Below, one piece after another: positions 40,812-50,177 of a stretch of DNA of 64,000 bases. Below the pieces are notes generated by a model. It was not told the DNA's origin. It was given only the letters and a program-made list of their open reading frames with translations, and did no database searches. Positions within the stretch are counted from its first letter, which is position 1; every line of letters starts with the position of its first letter. Position numbers and translations under genes: made by a program. The stretch lies in assembly GCF_002873335.1 (NCBI RefSeq), contig NZ_MCUW01000015.1:135018-199017 (forward strand), in the 5' to 3' direction. Source of the DNA: Vibrio sp. 10N.286.49.B1. Lineage in GTDB: Bacteria > Pseudomonadota > Gammaproteobacteria > Enterobacterales > Vibrionaceae.

Positions 40812-41855
40812 GTGAAAATACTTTATGGGGTTCAAGGAACGGGTAATGGCCATATCGCGAGAGCGCGAGCAATGAGTCAAGCGCTGAGTTCTCATGATGT
40901 TGATGTGGATTTTTTGTTTTCGGGGCGCGACAAAAATAAGTACTTCTCGATGGAAATGTTTGGCGACTATCAAACGCGACGAGGGTTCAGCTTCGTGACG
41001 AAAAATGGCAAGGTTGACTATTTTCAAACGGCAACCGACAACAACCTATTGAGTTTTATGCAAGAAACCCGAGATCTTGATGTGAGTCATTACGATGTCG
41101 TGGTCAACGATTTTGAGCCTATCTCAGCGTGGGCGGCAAAGCGTCAAAAAGTCCCGACCGTAAGCATTAGTCATCAAAATGCTTTTCGTTTTGATGTTCC
41201 GCAAAAAGGCTCAAGTTGGCTCGATAACCAAATTATTCATCGCTTTGCACCATCGGATCATCAGCTTGGACTGCATTGGTACCATTTTGACCAACCGATC
41301 CTTCCTCCTATTGTTCATACTCAAGGGCACTGCGTGACATCAGAAGCCATGGTGTTGGTTTATCTGCCCTTTGAGAGTATTAATGCCATCATCGATTTGC
41401 TGATTCGTTTTGTCAATCAACCTTTCACTTGTTATCACCCAGAAATCGTTGAAGAAGAAAAGATTGAAAACATCACGATGAAGCCGTTAAGCCATTTGGG
41501 GTTTCAGGTTGATCTGCATCGATGTGCGGGTGTGATTGCTAATGGGGGATTTGAATTACCTTCTGAAGCGCTGAGCTTAGGGAAAAAACTGCTTGTTAAG
41601 CCACTTGAGGGGCAATTTGAGCAGCAAAGCAATGCCGCAACGTTGGACAGCTTGGGGCTTGCTCATAGCATGGACTCTCTTGATGCGGCCGTGGTTCGAG
41701 ACTGGCTTGATGAAAAACAAGCTGAGCGTGTCATATACCCAGATGTGGCGAGTGAGATTGCGGATTGGTTAGTGTCGGGTGAATGGCATTGCAGCCAAGC
41801 CTTACGGAAGCGATTGTGGGCAAAGGTCGACTTTCCTAGTTACGCTTCTATGTAG
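40812..41855 (+). CDS. Glycosyltransferase-like protein, MJ1255/VC2487 family
   Basis: The 347-residue protein starts at a GTG with AGGGAGAG upstream. It begins MKILYGVQGTGNGHIARARAMSQAL, a GT-B-type nucleotide-sugar fold start, and has the late acceptor-like region GVIANGGFELPSEALSLGKKLLVKP, similar to MurG/UDP-glycosyltransferase C-termini. This matches the conserved family represented by MJ1255 and V. cholerae VC2487. Activity is not known. It is coupled to the PAP2 gene upstream and ends before a strong terminator. Confidence 0.85.
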   Translation: MKILYGVQGTGNGHIARARAMSQALSSHDVDVDFLFSGRDKNKYFSMEMFGDYQTRRGFSFVTKNGKVDYFQTATDNNLLSFMQETRDLDVSHYDVVVNDFEPISAWAAKRQKVPTVSISHQNAFRFDVPQKGSSWLDNQIIHRFAPSDHQLGLHWYHFDQPILPPIVHTQGHCVTSEAMVLVYLPFESINAIIDLLIRFVNQPFTCYHPEIVEEEKIENITMKPLSHLGFQVDLHRCAGVIANGGFELPSEALSLGKKLLVKPLEGQFEQQSNAATLDSLGLAHSMDSLDAAVVRDWLDEKQAERVIYPDVASEIADWLVSGEWHCSQALRKRLWAKVDFPSYASM

Positions 41856-41871
41856 CCTGGAGACAAGCGGC

Positions 41872-41910
41872 AATGCAAAAAAGGCTACGTTTGGTAGCCT
41901 TTTTTGCATT
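41872..41910. terminator. Strong terminator after glycosyltransferase
   Basis: A 17-bp stem (41872-41888 with 41894-41910) with a 5-base loop includes A and T runs on both sides, 16 bases past the stop codon. It could work in both directions. Confidence 0.92.
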
Positions 41911-42024
41911 TTGGGGTTAATTGGTATTCTTATTATGTATTGATTCGCAGGCTCATATCGGGTTGATGTATTGGTTTTTTCAATGGGTTGGCGAGTGAAC
42001 CATATACGAGGTAATGGGATAAAC

Positions 42025-42102
42025 ATGACAGGATTTAACAGTGTTATATCTTACGTCTATCTTTTTAGGGATTATTTGCAACAAAAGTTATTAAAAATAT
42101 AA
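42025..42102 (+). CDS. Possible 25-residue peptide upstream of leuO
   Basis: An ATG at 42025 with GGGATAA upstream opens 25 codons, with four Leu and a basic end. It sits about 245 bases before leuO. It could be a leader peptide or a chance frame in AT-rich DNA; there is no independent support. Confidence 0.2.
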   Translation: MTGFNSVISYVYLFRDYLQQKLLKI

Positions 42103-42346
42103 TTTATCTTTTTTTACATTAGATGTAAGCTACTGTTGTTTATCGATATTGCATATTTACCGGTAAAATATACTGATTCTTTATCAAACTTGTTGGTGTC
42201 GAAGTTATTATTAGTGGATAGTTTGCTTCGTCCTCGAACTATGCAGAGGATTAATAGAACATTGTAGGGTACAGAAATGACGTTAATGATTTTCTGATTA
42301 ATCCTTGCCCACATATTCGAGATTGATTTTAAACGAGGCTTACTAA

Positions 42347-43306
42347 ATGTTAGACAAAAAAGATGCTATGAGCGCAATCGCTAGCTACCGCATGGAAAGC
42401 ACATTACGTGGCGTAGATCTAAACCTATTAACCGTATTTGACGCGGTAATGCAGGAGCAAAACATTACCCGTGCTGCGCACAACTTAGGGATGTCACAGC
42501 CAGCAGTTAGTAACGCCGTTGCGCGTTTAAAAGTGATGTTCAATGATGAATTGTTTATGCGTCAAGGCCGTGGTATTCAACCAACACAGCGTGCTCGTCA
42601 ATTATTTGGCCCAGTTCGTCAAGCGTTACAGTTGATTCGTAATGAACTGCCAAGCTCTATTTTTACACCTGAGACATCAACTCGCCTGTTTAAAATGGCG
42701 ATCTGCTCGCCATGTGATATGCGATTTGCACCAAAGATCATGCAAAGCATCTCAGGACAAGCTCCCCATGTACAATTGCATCTTGATGCGGAAGCCGACC
42801 GTCAACTTGCGGATCGTATGCGTTACCAAGAAATCGATTTTGTTATTGATTACGCTCGTTATGATGCACAAGGTTTCTCAAGTACTGAGATCTTCCAAGA
42901 TGAGCTTGTCGTTGTCGCGTCGAAAAACCACCCACGTATTCACAATGCGGTAAGTGTTGCTCAACTTAGTCACGAGAAACATGCAAAATTGTCAAAAGTA
43001 CACGGTGTACGCAGCTTCTCTGAGCATGCTTATAAAGACCTAGATTGCCAAGCATCTTATGAAGGCACTAGCCTAAGCAATGTGCTTTACGTTGTTGGCC
43101 AGTCTGAACTGGTTACGATTGCACCACGCTGGATGGTAGAAAACGCGGTCAATAAAGATCAGCTACAAGTGCTTTCATTGCCATTTGACAATGCCATGAT
43201 CAGTGGATTTTTAAGCTGGCATGAATCAAGCGAAAAAGATAAGGGTCACATCTGGCTGCGTGATCAGTTAATGATGATCTGCGGTGAAGTCGTCGCATTC
43301 GCGTAA
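42347..43306 (+). CDS. leuO: LysR-type regulator LeuO
   Basis: LeuO is a global LysR-family regulator that counteracts H-NS in enteric bacteria and in Vibrio responds to stress and ToxR. The 319-residue protein has an N-terminal winged helix: VDLNLLTVFDAVMQEQNITRAAHNLGMSQPAVSNAVARLK, which is the LeuO signature. A substrate-binding domain follows. The start at 42347 has GAGG upstream; an ATG seven codons later is possible. It lies 7.8 kb from leuA, whereas in E. coli it adjoins the leu operon. Confidence 0.92.
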   Translation: MLDKKDAMSAIASYRMESTLRGVDLNLLTVFDAVMQEQNITRAAHNLGMSQPAVSNAVARLKVMFNDELFMRQGRGIQPTQRARQLFGPVRQALQLIRNELPSSIFTPETSTRLFKMAICSPCDMRFAPKIMQSISGQAPHVQLHLDAEADRQLADRMRYQEIDFVIDYARYDAQGFSSTEIFQDELVVVASKNHPRIHNAVSVAQLSHEKHAKLSKVHGVRSFSEHAYKDLDCQASYEGTSLSNVLYVVGQSELVTIAPRWMVENAVNKDQLQVLSLPFDNAMISGFLSWHESSEKDKGHIWLRDQLMMICGEVVAFA

Positions 43307-43324
43307 TTCACAGCCAATGAGAAT

Positions 43325-43373
43325 AAGCCCTCACAACTAAGTCTTTGATACTTCGTTGTGGGGGCTTTTTTCG
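43325..43373 (+). terminator. Intrinsic terminator after leuO
   Basis: A 13-bp stem AAGCCCTCACAAC / GTTGTGGGGGCTT, with one G-U pair and a short inner helix, is followed by a T run. It begins about 20 bases past the leuO stop. Confidence 0.9.
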
Positions 43374-43484
43374 TTACATTATTTAGCCATAAGTTTGATT
43401 TGGGTCTGTTGCCTTTTCTATCATCATAGGTACACTTGTGCGCTCAAATGGCTTACGCGTGTACGCTTAAAGGTAAGATAGAAC

Positions 43485-45332
43485 ATGGCTAATTTAGAAT
43501 TCCATATTGTAAAAAAGATTCGTGAACGAATCCTAAAAGGTGGCGATAAGATCGCCTTAAGACATAAGATCGACAATGTGTGGCAAGGGATTAGCTGGAA
43601 AGAGTTTGGTGCAAACCTTGATGCACTGTCTCTTGCCTTGTTGAGTCGAGGTATTCAACCTCAAGACAAGATAGGCATTATCTCAAATAACATGCCTAAA
43701 TGGACGATCGCTGATTTTGCATCCTTGCAAATCCGTGCGGTGACTGTCCCTCTTTACCCAACGAATACGGCTGCTCAAACGAGCTACATTCTTCAAAATG
43801 CCGATGTACGCATTCTTTTCGTTGGTGAACAAGACCAACTTGATGCGGCGTTGTCTATTTATGATGAATGTCCACAACTGGAATGCATTGTCACTATGTG
43901 TGACAGCATTGCTGCGTCAGACGAGTCGTTTGTGATGACTTGGGATGATTTCATCGCGGGTGATCATAGCCAGCAGCAACCAGAGTTCTTGGCTCGACTT
44001 GAGCAGGCCAACTTTGAAGACTTGCTGACGTTTATCTATACCTCTGGTACAACCGGTCAGCCCAAAGGTGTGATGTTGGACTACCAGAACATTGGTGCAC
44101 AACTGAAAGGGCATGATGAGCGCCTGAGCTTGTCTGAAAGTGATGTATCACTGTGCTTCTTGCCTCTGTCTCACGTATTTGAGCGTGCTTGGACGTTTTA
44201 CGTCCTCTATAAAGGGGCAACCAACTGTTACTTGCAAGACACGATGCAAGTGCGTGATGCCTTGGGCGAGATTCGCCCAACGGTCATGAGTGCGGTGCCG
44301 CGCTTCTATGAGAAAATATTTTCTGCTATCCATGAGCGTGTTTCTAAGGCGCCAGTACACCGCAAGGTGCTCTTTACTTGGGCGGTAAACATGGGAGCGA
44401 AAACGGCCCAATGTCGTCAAGACAATGTTCAGCCCTCTTTCATGCTCAAAAAGAGTCATGCATTAGCCGATAAAATTGTCTTGAGTAAGCTACGTGAATT
44501 GCTCGGTGGCAACATCAACTTTATGCCATGTGGTGGCGCGAAGCTTGATGAGACGATTGGCCGCTTTTTCCAAGCGATTGGCATTAATGTCAAGCTAGGC
44601 TACGGCATGACAGAAACGACGGCGACCGTATCGTGCTGGGATGACACCTGTTACAACCCTGATTCTATTGGCATGCCGATGCCTGGCGCCGAAGTGAAAA
44701 TTGGTGAGAATAGCGAGATACTGGTGCGCGGTCCAATGGTGATGCGTGGCTACTATAAAATGCCAGAAGAGACGGCCAAAACGTTTGATGCTGACGGCTT
44801 CTTAAAGACTGGTGACGCCGGTGAATTTGATGCCAATGGAAATTTATTCATTACTGACCGCATTAAAGAGCTAATGAAAACGTCAAATGGTAAATACATT
44901 GCTCCTCAAGCGATTGAGGGCACCATTGGTAAAGACCATTACATCGAACAAATCGCGGTTATCGCGGACACTCGCAAATTTGTCTCAGCGCTTATTGTGC
45001 CATGCTTTGACACACTCGAAGAGTATGCCAAAGAACTCAATATCAAATACCATGATCGCTTAGAGTTGATTAAACATAACGAAGTTGTCGAAATGTTTGA
45101 GAAGCGAGTGTTTGAATTGCAAAAAGGCTTAGCAAAATTTGAACAAGTTAAGAAGTTCAAATTACTGCCTCGTGGCTTTTCTATGGACAAAGGTGAGCTT
45201 ACACCCACTCAAAAATTACGTCGTAAGGTGATCAATGATCGTTACCAAGATGAAATTGAAGAGATGTATAGCGACAAGCACCATAAAAAAGACTCGAAAA
45301 AGAAAGATATCAAAGAGAACAACGATAAATAA
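43485..45332 (+). CDS. Long-chain acyl-CoA synthetase, AMP-binding family
   Basis: The 615-residue protein activates fatty acids to acyl-CoA through an acyl-adenylate. The AMP-binding P-loop [16 protein letters not shown] lies near residue 180, [11 protein letters not shown] near 225, and [12 protein letters not shown] near 375. The late motif [32 protein letters not shown] is the adenylate-forming hinge. The C-terminus ends in a Lys/Asp-rich tail. Similar genes (FAA1/FadD15-like, V. cholerae VC2484 type) are distinct from FadD. No FadD partner operon is visible; substrate chain length is unknown. Confidence 0.92.
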   Translation: MANLEFHIVKKIRERILKGGDKIALRHKIDNVWQGISWKEFGANLDALSLALLSRGIQPQDKIGIISNNMPKWTIADFASLQIRAVTVPLYPTNTAAQTSYILQNADVRILFVGEQDQLDAALSIYDECPQLECIVTMCDSIAASDESFVMTWDDFIAGDHSQQQPEFLARLEQANFEDLLTFIYTSGTTGQPKGVMLDYQNIGAQLKGHDERLSLSESDVSLCFLPLSHVFERAWTFYVLYKGATNCYLQDTMQVRDALGEIRPTVMSAVPRFYEKIFSAIHERVSKAPVHRKVLFTWAVNMGAKTAQCRQDNVQPSFMLKKSHALADKIVLSKLRELLGGNINFMPCGGAKLDETIGRFFQAIGINVKLGYGMTETTATVSCWDDTCYNPDSIGMPMPGAEVKIGENSEILVRGPMVMRGYYKMPEETAKTFDADGFLKTGDAGEFDANGNLFITDRIKELMKTSNGKYIAPQAIEGTIGKDHYIEQIAVIADTRKFVSALIVPCFDTLEEYAKELNIKYHDRLELIKHNEVVEMFEKRVFELQKGLAKFEQVKKFKLLPRGFSMDKGELTPTQKLRRKVINDRYQDEIEEMYSDKHHKKDSKKKDIKENNDK

Positions 45333-45385
45333 TTGGCTTTCAGTGTGTCATCACATGTGATGGTACTAAATAAGTCATTGATGAT

Positions 45386-45424
45386 AAAAAGCCCCCTTGA
45401 GATTTATTCAAGGGGGCTTTTTTA
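45386..45424. terminator. Bidirectional terminator after acyl-CoA synthetase
   Basis: A perfect 15-bp stem (45386-45400 with 45408-45422) with A and T runs lies between two convergent genes. Confidence 0.95.
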
Positions 45425-45473
45425 ATGGCGGCCAATCATGAGCAAACACTGAGCACGCTAAGCGGCTTTGACG

Positions 45474-46763
45474 CTAGGGCTTAGCAAATAACAATTGGCT
45501 GTAGCGATTCATCTTGGTGAGGCGGATCTCCGCATTAGCAAGGAAGGTTTGCTTTGCTTTGCCTGTAAGAGACTTAGACTGCGGCAGCTTAACCGTCCTC
45601 GCATTCTTATGAACGCCATTAACCAAAAATTCATAATGCAAATGTGGACCGGTCACGCGTCCTGTCCCACCAAGTGTACCAATGGTTTGTCCTTGCTTAA
45701 CACGTTGCCCCGTTTTGACGGTGCGTTTAGTTAGGTGCAAGTATTTGGTGATATAGGTGTTGCTGTGTTTGATGAAAACGTAGTTACCGTTAAATTGGTT
45801 ATACCCTGACTTTTGAACCGTGCCATCACCTGCGGCCCAAATAGGAGTGCCTACTGGTGCCGCATAATCAGTGCCACGGTGAGCACGAACTTTCCCGGTC
45901 ACGGGGTGGCGTCGATTAGGGTTGAAATTGGAGGTAACTCGTCGGAAATCAAGTGGTGAGCGTAGAAATGCTTTTTTCATGGCTCGGCCATTTTCGTCAT
46001 AATAGCTGTTGGTATTATCATCTAGAATGGCTTTAAATGTATCACCTTGGTTTTTAAACACCGCCGCGATGATTTTACCTCTGCCAATGACTTCACCCTC
46101 GACCACTTTTTCTTGATAGAGCAACTCAAAGTGATCACCTGAACGGATGTCTAATGCGAAATCGATATCCCAACCAAAAATACCGGCGAGCTCCATGATC
46201 TGATTCGCCGTTAGGCCGGCGCCTATTCCTGCATTCCAGAAGTTAGAGGTAATATCGGCCTCGGCATAGTTGTATTGGTAGTCGATGTCTTTCTTGTCGA
46301 ACTGAGAGGTAAAGCCGTCATCGGTACGAGTAATCAGGAAGGTCTCGTAGTCATTCATTCTCCGCTTCAGTTGCAATAAGTCATTATGCTCATCAAAGCC
46401 AAATATCAGTGTATCACCAGGTCGAAGGCGTGACAGTTGTTGTTCGATGTCTTTATTGGTATTCACTAGGTCATAGAGCAAGCGAGCAGACAATCCCACA
46501 CGTTGAAATAATATTGCAGCGCTTTCGCCAGAACGCACAGAATGTTCTTCCCAATTAAGGACAACCGTTGGCGGTGGTTCGTTGGCAATGTTCAATGAAG
46601 ACGCATTAATTGTCAGTGGATAATATTTACCTATCTCGAGTTTATTCGGGTCATCGTGAAGCTCTGCGGCGTCGGGTAAGAACAGAGCGACGACAATCAG
46701 CGCGGTGAAAAATGCGATCAGAGCTCGATGAAGCCAAGGGAGGCGCTTAAAAACAGATACCAT
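45474..46763 (-). CDS. LytM/M23 cell-wall endopeptidase (MepM/Shy-like)
   Basis: This 429-residue periplasmic hydrolase cuts peptidoglycan cross-links. An N-terminal membrane anchor or signal (LIAFFTALIVVALFLP) precedes an OapA/LysM-like region, and the C-terminal LytM domain shows Zn motifs HRGTDYAAPVGTPIWA (HxxxD) and GPHLHYEF (HxH). Position divergent from tyrS matches V. cholerae ShyC (as I recall VC0630-VC0631), but I give no symbol because paralogues ShyA/ShyB are similar. Because both zinc-binding motifs are complete, it is likely active. Confidence 0.92.
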   Translation of the reverse strand: MVSVFKRLPWLHRALIAFFTALIVVALFLPDAAELHDDPNKLEIGKYYPLTINASSLNIANEPPPTVVLNWEEHSVRSGESAAILFQRVGLSARLLYDLVNTNKDIEQQLSRLRPGDTLIFGFDEHNDLLQLKRRMNDYETFLITRTDDGFTSQFDKKDIDYQYNYAEADITSNFWNAGIGAGLTANQIMELAGIFGWDIDFALDIRSGDHFELLYQEKVVEGEVIGRGKIIAAVFKNQGDTFKAILDDNTNSYYDENGRAMKKAFLRSPLDFRRVTSNFNPNRRHPVTGKVRAHRGTDYAAPVGTPIWAAGDGTVQKSGYNQFNGNYVFIKHSNTYITKYLHLTKRTVKTGQRVKQGQTIGTLGGTGRVTGPHLHYEFLVNGVHKNARTVKLPQSKSLTGKAKQTFLANAEIRLTKMNRYSQLLFAKP

Positions 46764-46892
46764 GAGTGATTAATTCAACATTATTTTTTAAATTTCCTGA
46801 ACCAATTAGTCTAACTGGTTTCAAAAAACATCGCTATTCAAGTAAGATGTCTAACTATTATATTTTTGCCAAATCTGTGGGAGTGAACAAGA

Positions 46893-48080
46893 ATGGCGAG
46901 CCTAGAAGCTGCATTAGCTGAGATTAAACGTGGTGTCGATGAGTTGATTCCAGAAGAAGAACTCATTGCGAAACTTAAAGAAAACCGTCCTCTACGTATT
47001 AAGCTAGGTGCCGATCCGACTGCGCCGGATATTCACTTAGGCCACACGGTCATTTTAAACAAGCTACGTACGTTCCAAGATTTAGGTCATGACGTGACGT
47101 TTTTGATTGGTGATTTCACAGGTATGGTGGGTGACCCAACGGGTAAAAACACCACTCGACCGCCACTGACTCGTGAAGACGTACTTCGTAACGCCGACAC
47201 TTACAAGGAGCAGGTGTTTAAAATCTTAGATCCTGCAAAGACCAAAATTCAGTTTAACTCTGAATGGCTGTCAGACCTTGGAGCAGAAGGTATGATCCGC
47301 CTTGCTGCTAACCAAACGGTTGCACGCATGTTAGAGCGTGATGACTTCAAGAAGCGTTATAGCAACGGTCAACCTATTGCGATCCATGAATTCATGTACC
47401 CGTTACTGCAAGGCTATGATTCTGTTGCGATGGAAACCGACGTTGAGTTGGGTGGTACTGACCAAAAATTCAACCTCTTAATGGGCCGAGAACTACAAAA
47501 GTCGCATGGTCAGAAGCCACAAGTCATATTAACAATGCCACTTCTCGTTGGACTTGACGGTGAGAAGAAAATGTCCAAATCCGCGCATAACTATATTGGT
47601 GTGAGTGAAGTACCAACAGAGATGTTTGGTAAAATCATGTCGATCTCAGACGTGCTGATGTGGAGTTACTACGAGTTACTGTCTTTCCGTCCGCTAGAAG
47701 AAATCGCACAATTTAAAGCCGATGTAGAAGCGGGTAAAAACCCTCGAGACGTTAAGATTCTGCTGGCGAAAGAAATCATTGCGCGCTTCCACTCACAAGC
47801 AGATGCGGACGCGGCAGAGCAAGAGTTTATCAATCGCTTCCAAAAAGGCGCAATGCCTGACGAGATGCCTGAATTTGAGTTTGAAGCGGGTATTGCCATC
47901 AACAACTTGCTGAAAGAAGCGGGTCTTGTCGGTTCAACCTCCGATGCGATGCGAATGATTCGTCAAGGTGCGGTGAAAATCGATGGCGATAAAGTCGAAG
48001 ATACAAAACTCGTTCCTGCTGTAGGACAAGCCGTGTACCAGGTTGGTAAGCGTAAGTTTGCTCGTGTGACACTTAAGTAG
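46893..48080 (+). CDS. tyrS: Tyrosyl-tRNA synthetase
   Basis: TyrS charges tRNA-Tyr with tyrosine. The 395-residue class I enzyme has the HIGH-like HLGHTV in [15 protein letters not shown] near residue 47, the KMSKS loop in [12 protein letters not shown] near 230, and a C-terminal S4 RNA-binding domain. It is the TyrRS type of about 400 residues (TyrZ-like) rather than the E. coli type of 424. It is divergent from the LytM endopeptidase; Vibrio often has a second TyrRS elsewhere. Confidence 0.96.
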   Translation: MASLEAALAEIKRGVDELIPEEELIAKLKENRPLRIKLGADPTAPDIHLGHTVILNKLRTFQDLGHDVTFLIGDFTGMVGDPTGKNTTRPPLTREDVLRNADTYKEQVFKILDPAKTKIQFNSEWLSDLGAEGMIRLAANQTVARMLERDDFKKRYSNGQPIAIHEFMYPLLQGYDSVAMETDVELGGTDQKFNLLMGRELQKSHGQKPQVILTMPLLVGLDGEKKMSKSAHNYIGVSEVPTEMFGKIMSISDVLMWSYYELLSFRPLEEIAQFKADVEAGKNPRDVKILLAKEIIARFHSQADADAAEQEFINRFQKGAMPDEMPEFEFEAGIAINNLLKEAGLVGSTSDAMRMIRQGAVKIDGDKVEDTKLVPAVGQAVYQVGKRKFARVTLK

Positions 48081-48128
48081 ACTCGTTTCTTTACCGCCTT
48101 ATGGCGTATGTTGAGTCATGACAGAATG

Positions 48129-48153
48129 AAAACCTCTTTCGGGAGGTTTTTTT
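48129..48153 (+). terminator. Intrinsic terminator after tyrS
   Basis: AAAACCTC / GAGGTTTT with a 6-base loop and a run of seven T residues, about 50 bases past the tyrS stop. Confidence 0.88.
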
Positions 48154-48188
48154 GTATCTGATACGTTTGAGGGGAGCCTTAAGCAAAA

Positions 48189-48216
48189 AAAAACAGACGC
48201 GATCGCGTCTGTTTTT
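48189..48216. terminator. Palindromic terminator between tyrS and grcA
   Basis: A perfect 28-bp palindrome with 14-base arms (AAAAACAGACGCGA) and flanking A/T runs lies 25 bases from the grcA stop. It is likely the grcA terminator and acts in both directions. Confidence 0.88.
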
Positions 48217-48241
48217 ATATTTTGATTACTTATATTCTAAA

Positions 48242-48619
48242 TTATAGAGATTCAGTAAACGTACGTGCGATTACGTCACGTTGTTGCTCTACTGTTAGAG
48301 AGTTAAAACGCACAGCGTAGCCAGAAACACGGATAGTAAGCTGTGGGTAGTTCTCTGGGTGAGCAACAGCATCTTCTAGCGTTTCACGCTTAAGAACGTT
48401 AACGTTTAGGTGTTGGCCACCTTCGATGCGAGGTGCCGTTTCAATGGCAACTTCACGGCTTTCGTATTCACCTAGATCGCTGATTGCAACTACTTGGTCT
48501 GCTTCAAAACCTGTCGCGGCAGCAACGCAGCGCGCTTCGTTTTTCTCGCCATCTAGCAACCAGATTGAATTGAGTAGGTCGTCGTTTGCTGCTTGAGTAA
48601 TTTGGATACCTTGAATCAT
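48242..48619 (-). CDS. grcA: Autonomous glycyl radical cofactor GrcA (YfiD)
   Basis: GrcA replaces the glycyl radical domain of pyruvate formate-lyase after oxygen damage. The 125-residue protein ends with [25 protein letters not shown], in which Gly near residue 100 carries the radical after activation by PflA. I start at 48619, where IQGIQIT begins like E. coli YfiD; eight upstream codons are in frame but not family-like. Two FNR-type sites lie upstream at the spacing recalled for E. coli yfiD, so strong anaerobic induction is expected. Confidence 0.96.
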   Translation of the reverse strand: MIQGIQITQAANDDLLNSIWLLDGEKNEARCVAAATGFEADQVVAISDLGEYESREVAIETAPRIEGGQHLNVNVLKRETLEDAVAHPENYPQLTIRVSGYAVRFNSLTVEQQRDVIARTFTESL

Positions 48620-48719
48620 CACTATCTCCTGAACCACTTTCATAGCGGTATTGTTGTGGTGTTAAATTTCAAATTTTATTGAGCTGAGCTATATATACCT
48701 AATAATGGGTATTCTAGTA

Positions 48720-48733
48720 TTGATTTAGATCAA
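48720..48733 (-). promoter_or_regulatory. FNR site I of grcA
   Basis: TTGAT-TTAG-ATCAA is a perfect match to the FNR consensus TTGAT-N4-ATCAA. On the minus strand it lies about 100 bases before the grcA start and about 35 bases upstream of a TATATA -10 candidate, fitting a class II activation position. Confidence 0.85.
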
Positions 48734-48772
48734 ATTACAACAAATAACATTAATTAATGTAAGGCTGATTTC

Positions 48773-48786
48773 TTGACCTATATCAA
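48773..48786 (-). promoter_or_regulatory. FNR site II of grcA
   Basis: TTGAC-CTAT-ATCAA differs from the FNR consensus at one position. Its centre is exactly 53 bp upstream of site I, which equals the spacing I recall for the two FNR sites of E. coli yfiD (-40.5 and -93.5), where the upstream site tunes expression. Confidence 0.75.
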
Positions 48787-48989
48787 CTAAGCCTCTTAAA
48801 ATGGCGCCTTAAATAATATTTTATACATTAAAAATTATTTGAAAGAGATAAATGTAGTAATAAAACTACATTTTGGTGTTTTTGAGAGAACGGTGTACCA
48901 AGAAACAAGGGCTTCAATAGTTAAAGCTGAAAGTATAAGATCGCTAAATAACAGTTTTTAAAATGTGATATAGATCGGGTTGTTAAGGT

Positions 48990-49841
48990 ATGAATAAGTT
49001 TATAGGTGCACATTTATCAGCAGCCGGTGGGGTGGATAATGTGCCACAACGAGCGTCAGAAATTGGAGCAAACGCATTTGCGCTGTTCACAAAGAATCAA
49101 AGGCAATGGGTGGCGAAGCCGCTAACACAAGAAACCATTATTCGTTTTAAGGAAGAATGTGAAAAATACCAGTTTCTTCCGGAACAAATACTTCCGCACG
49201 ATTCCTACCTGATTAACTTAGGTGCACCTGAATTAGAGAAGCTTGAAAAATCGAGAGCGGCATTTATTGATGAAATGGAGCGCTGCGAGCAGCTGGGTTT
49301 AACGTTATTGAATTTTCATCCGGGTAGCCACCTCAAAAAAATCACAGAAGATGAGTGTTTGGATCGCATTGCGGAGTCCATCAATATCGCTCATCAAGCG
49401 GTGCCTAACGTCGTGGCAGTGATCGAAAATACTGCCGGGCAGGGCACGAACCTTGGCTGGCGATTTGAGCACCTTGCTCATATTATTGCCAAAGTTGAAG
49501 ATAAAAGTCGTGTCGGAGTGTGTCTTGATACTTGCCACACATTCACGGCTGGCTATGACCTGCGAACTAGGGAAGCCTGTGAGGCGACATTTTCAGAGTT
49601 TGATAACATTGTTGGGATGCACTATTTGCGAGCAATGCACCTCAACGATTCAAAGATAGCATTAGGTGACAGGGTTGACCGCCACCAATCTTTGGGGAAA
49701 GGAGAGATTGGCTGGGACTGTTTTGAGTTCATCATGAAAGATCGTAGATTTGATTCTATCCCATTGATTTTAGAAACTATTGAGCCAGGTATTTGGATTG
49801 ATGAAATCCAACAACTGAGACACTTAGCAATAAAAAGTTAA
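48990..49841 (+). CDS. nfo: Endonuclease IV
   Basis: Nfo cleaves DNA at abasic sites and 3' blocking groups in base excision repair. The 283-residue TIM-barrel protein retains the metal ligands seen in E. coli Nfo: [16 protein letters not shown] (Glu), [13 protein letters not shown] (Asp and His), [19 protein letters not shown] and LILETIEPG. All three zinc sites appear complete. The next strong gene, ung, is also a base-excision repair enzyme. Confidence 0.97.
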   Translation: MNKFIGAHLSAAGGVDNVPQRASEIGANAFALFTKNQRQWVAKPLTQETIIRFKEECEKYQFLPEQILPHDSYLINLGAPELEKLEKSRAAFIDEMERCEQLGLTLLNFHPGSHLKKITEDECLDRIAESINIAHQAVPNVVAVIENTAGQGTNLGWRFEHLAHIIAKVEDKSRVGVCLDTCHTFTAGYDLRTREACEATFSEFDNIVGMHYLRAMHLNDSKIALGDRVDRHQSLGKGEIGWDCFEFIMKDRRFDSIPLILETIEPGIWIDEIQQLRHLAIKS

Positions 49842-49967
49842 TTTTTTTTGTGACAACATGGATCTTTGGCATCTTTCTTTCATAATTGATTACATGCACG
49901 TTGCATAAAAGTGTGATTTTGAAAATATCACGAACCATCGTAGTGTAAGAATTAGGTAGGTGTCATT

Positions 49968-50087
49968 ATGTCTCGAACTGTCGCTCCACGACCAAATACC
50001 ATGCGTTCTAGTCGTTTCCCTGTTCCAAATCGTCATGTGACGGGACAAGGGCACCATCGAGCGCCACAACATAAAAGTAATCATTAA
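49968..50087 (+). CDS. Possible small basic protein, 39 residues
   Basis: An ATG at 49968 with TTAGGTAGG 6 bases upstream opens 39 codons. The product has six Arg, five His and five Pro and no acidic residue, so it is strongly basic. It has no membrane segment. It lies in a region long enough for its own promoter and ends 60 bases before the ung hairpin. I do not recognise it. The good ribosome-binding site and unusual composition make it more likely real than a chance frame, but there is no independent proof. Confidence 0.4.
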   Translation: MSRTVAPRPNTMRSSRFPVPNRHVTGQGHHRAPQHKSNH

Positions 50088-50146
50088 TTGAACCCTATAA
50101 AACTGGTATTAAATCGGTAGTGGTGGTGACTTTTGAGATGCTAAAC

Positions 50147-50171
50147 TCCCCAGAGTTTCAAACTCTGGGGA
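50147..50171 (+). promoter_or_regulatory. Hairpin that buries the ung ribosome-binding site
   Basis: A near-perfect inverted repeat TCCCCAGAGTTT / AAACTCTGGGGA (12 pairs around one central base, about a 5-base loop) ends six bases before the ung start. The 3' arm includes GGGGA, the only Shine-Dalgarno-like sequence, so the stem would block ribosome binding. It may also end the upstream small gene, although no T run follows. Confidence 0.6.
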
Positions 50172-50177
50172 ATCATA

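Larger units (their letters stand above)
41856..42346. other. Long AT-rich leader region upstream of leuO
   Basis: This 491-base gap contains the glycosyltransferase terminator and then an AT-rich stretch typical of H-NS-silenced promoters. A 12-bp palindrome TTTACCGGTAAA lies at 42156-42167. A 25-codon open frame at 42025-42102 (listed separately) is possible. LeuO is autoregulated and antagonises H-NS in other bacteria; the promoter is not defined from sequence. Confidence 0.5.
48620..48989. other. grcA-nfo divergent intergenic region
   Basis: The 370-base region carries the anaerobic grcA promoter (two FNR sites and a TATATA -10 candidate near 48692-48697) on the minus strand and the nfo promoter on the other side. 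It is AT-rich at 48740-48870. No small gene is visible. Confidence 0.7.
49842..50177. other. nfo-ung intergenic region
   Basis: The 336-base gap contains a T run right after nfo, a candidate 39-codon small gene (listed separately) and the hairpin before ung. Nothing else is recognised. Confidence 0.6.
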
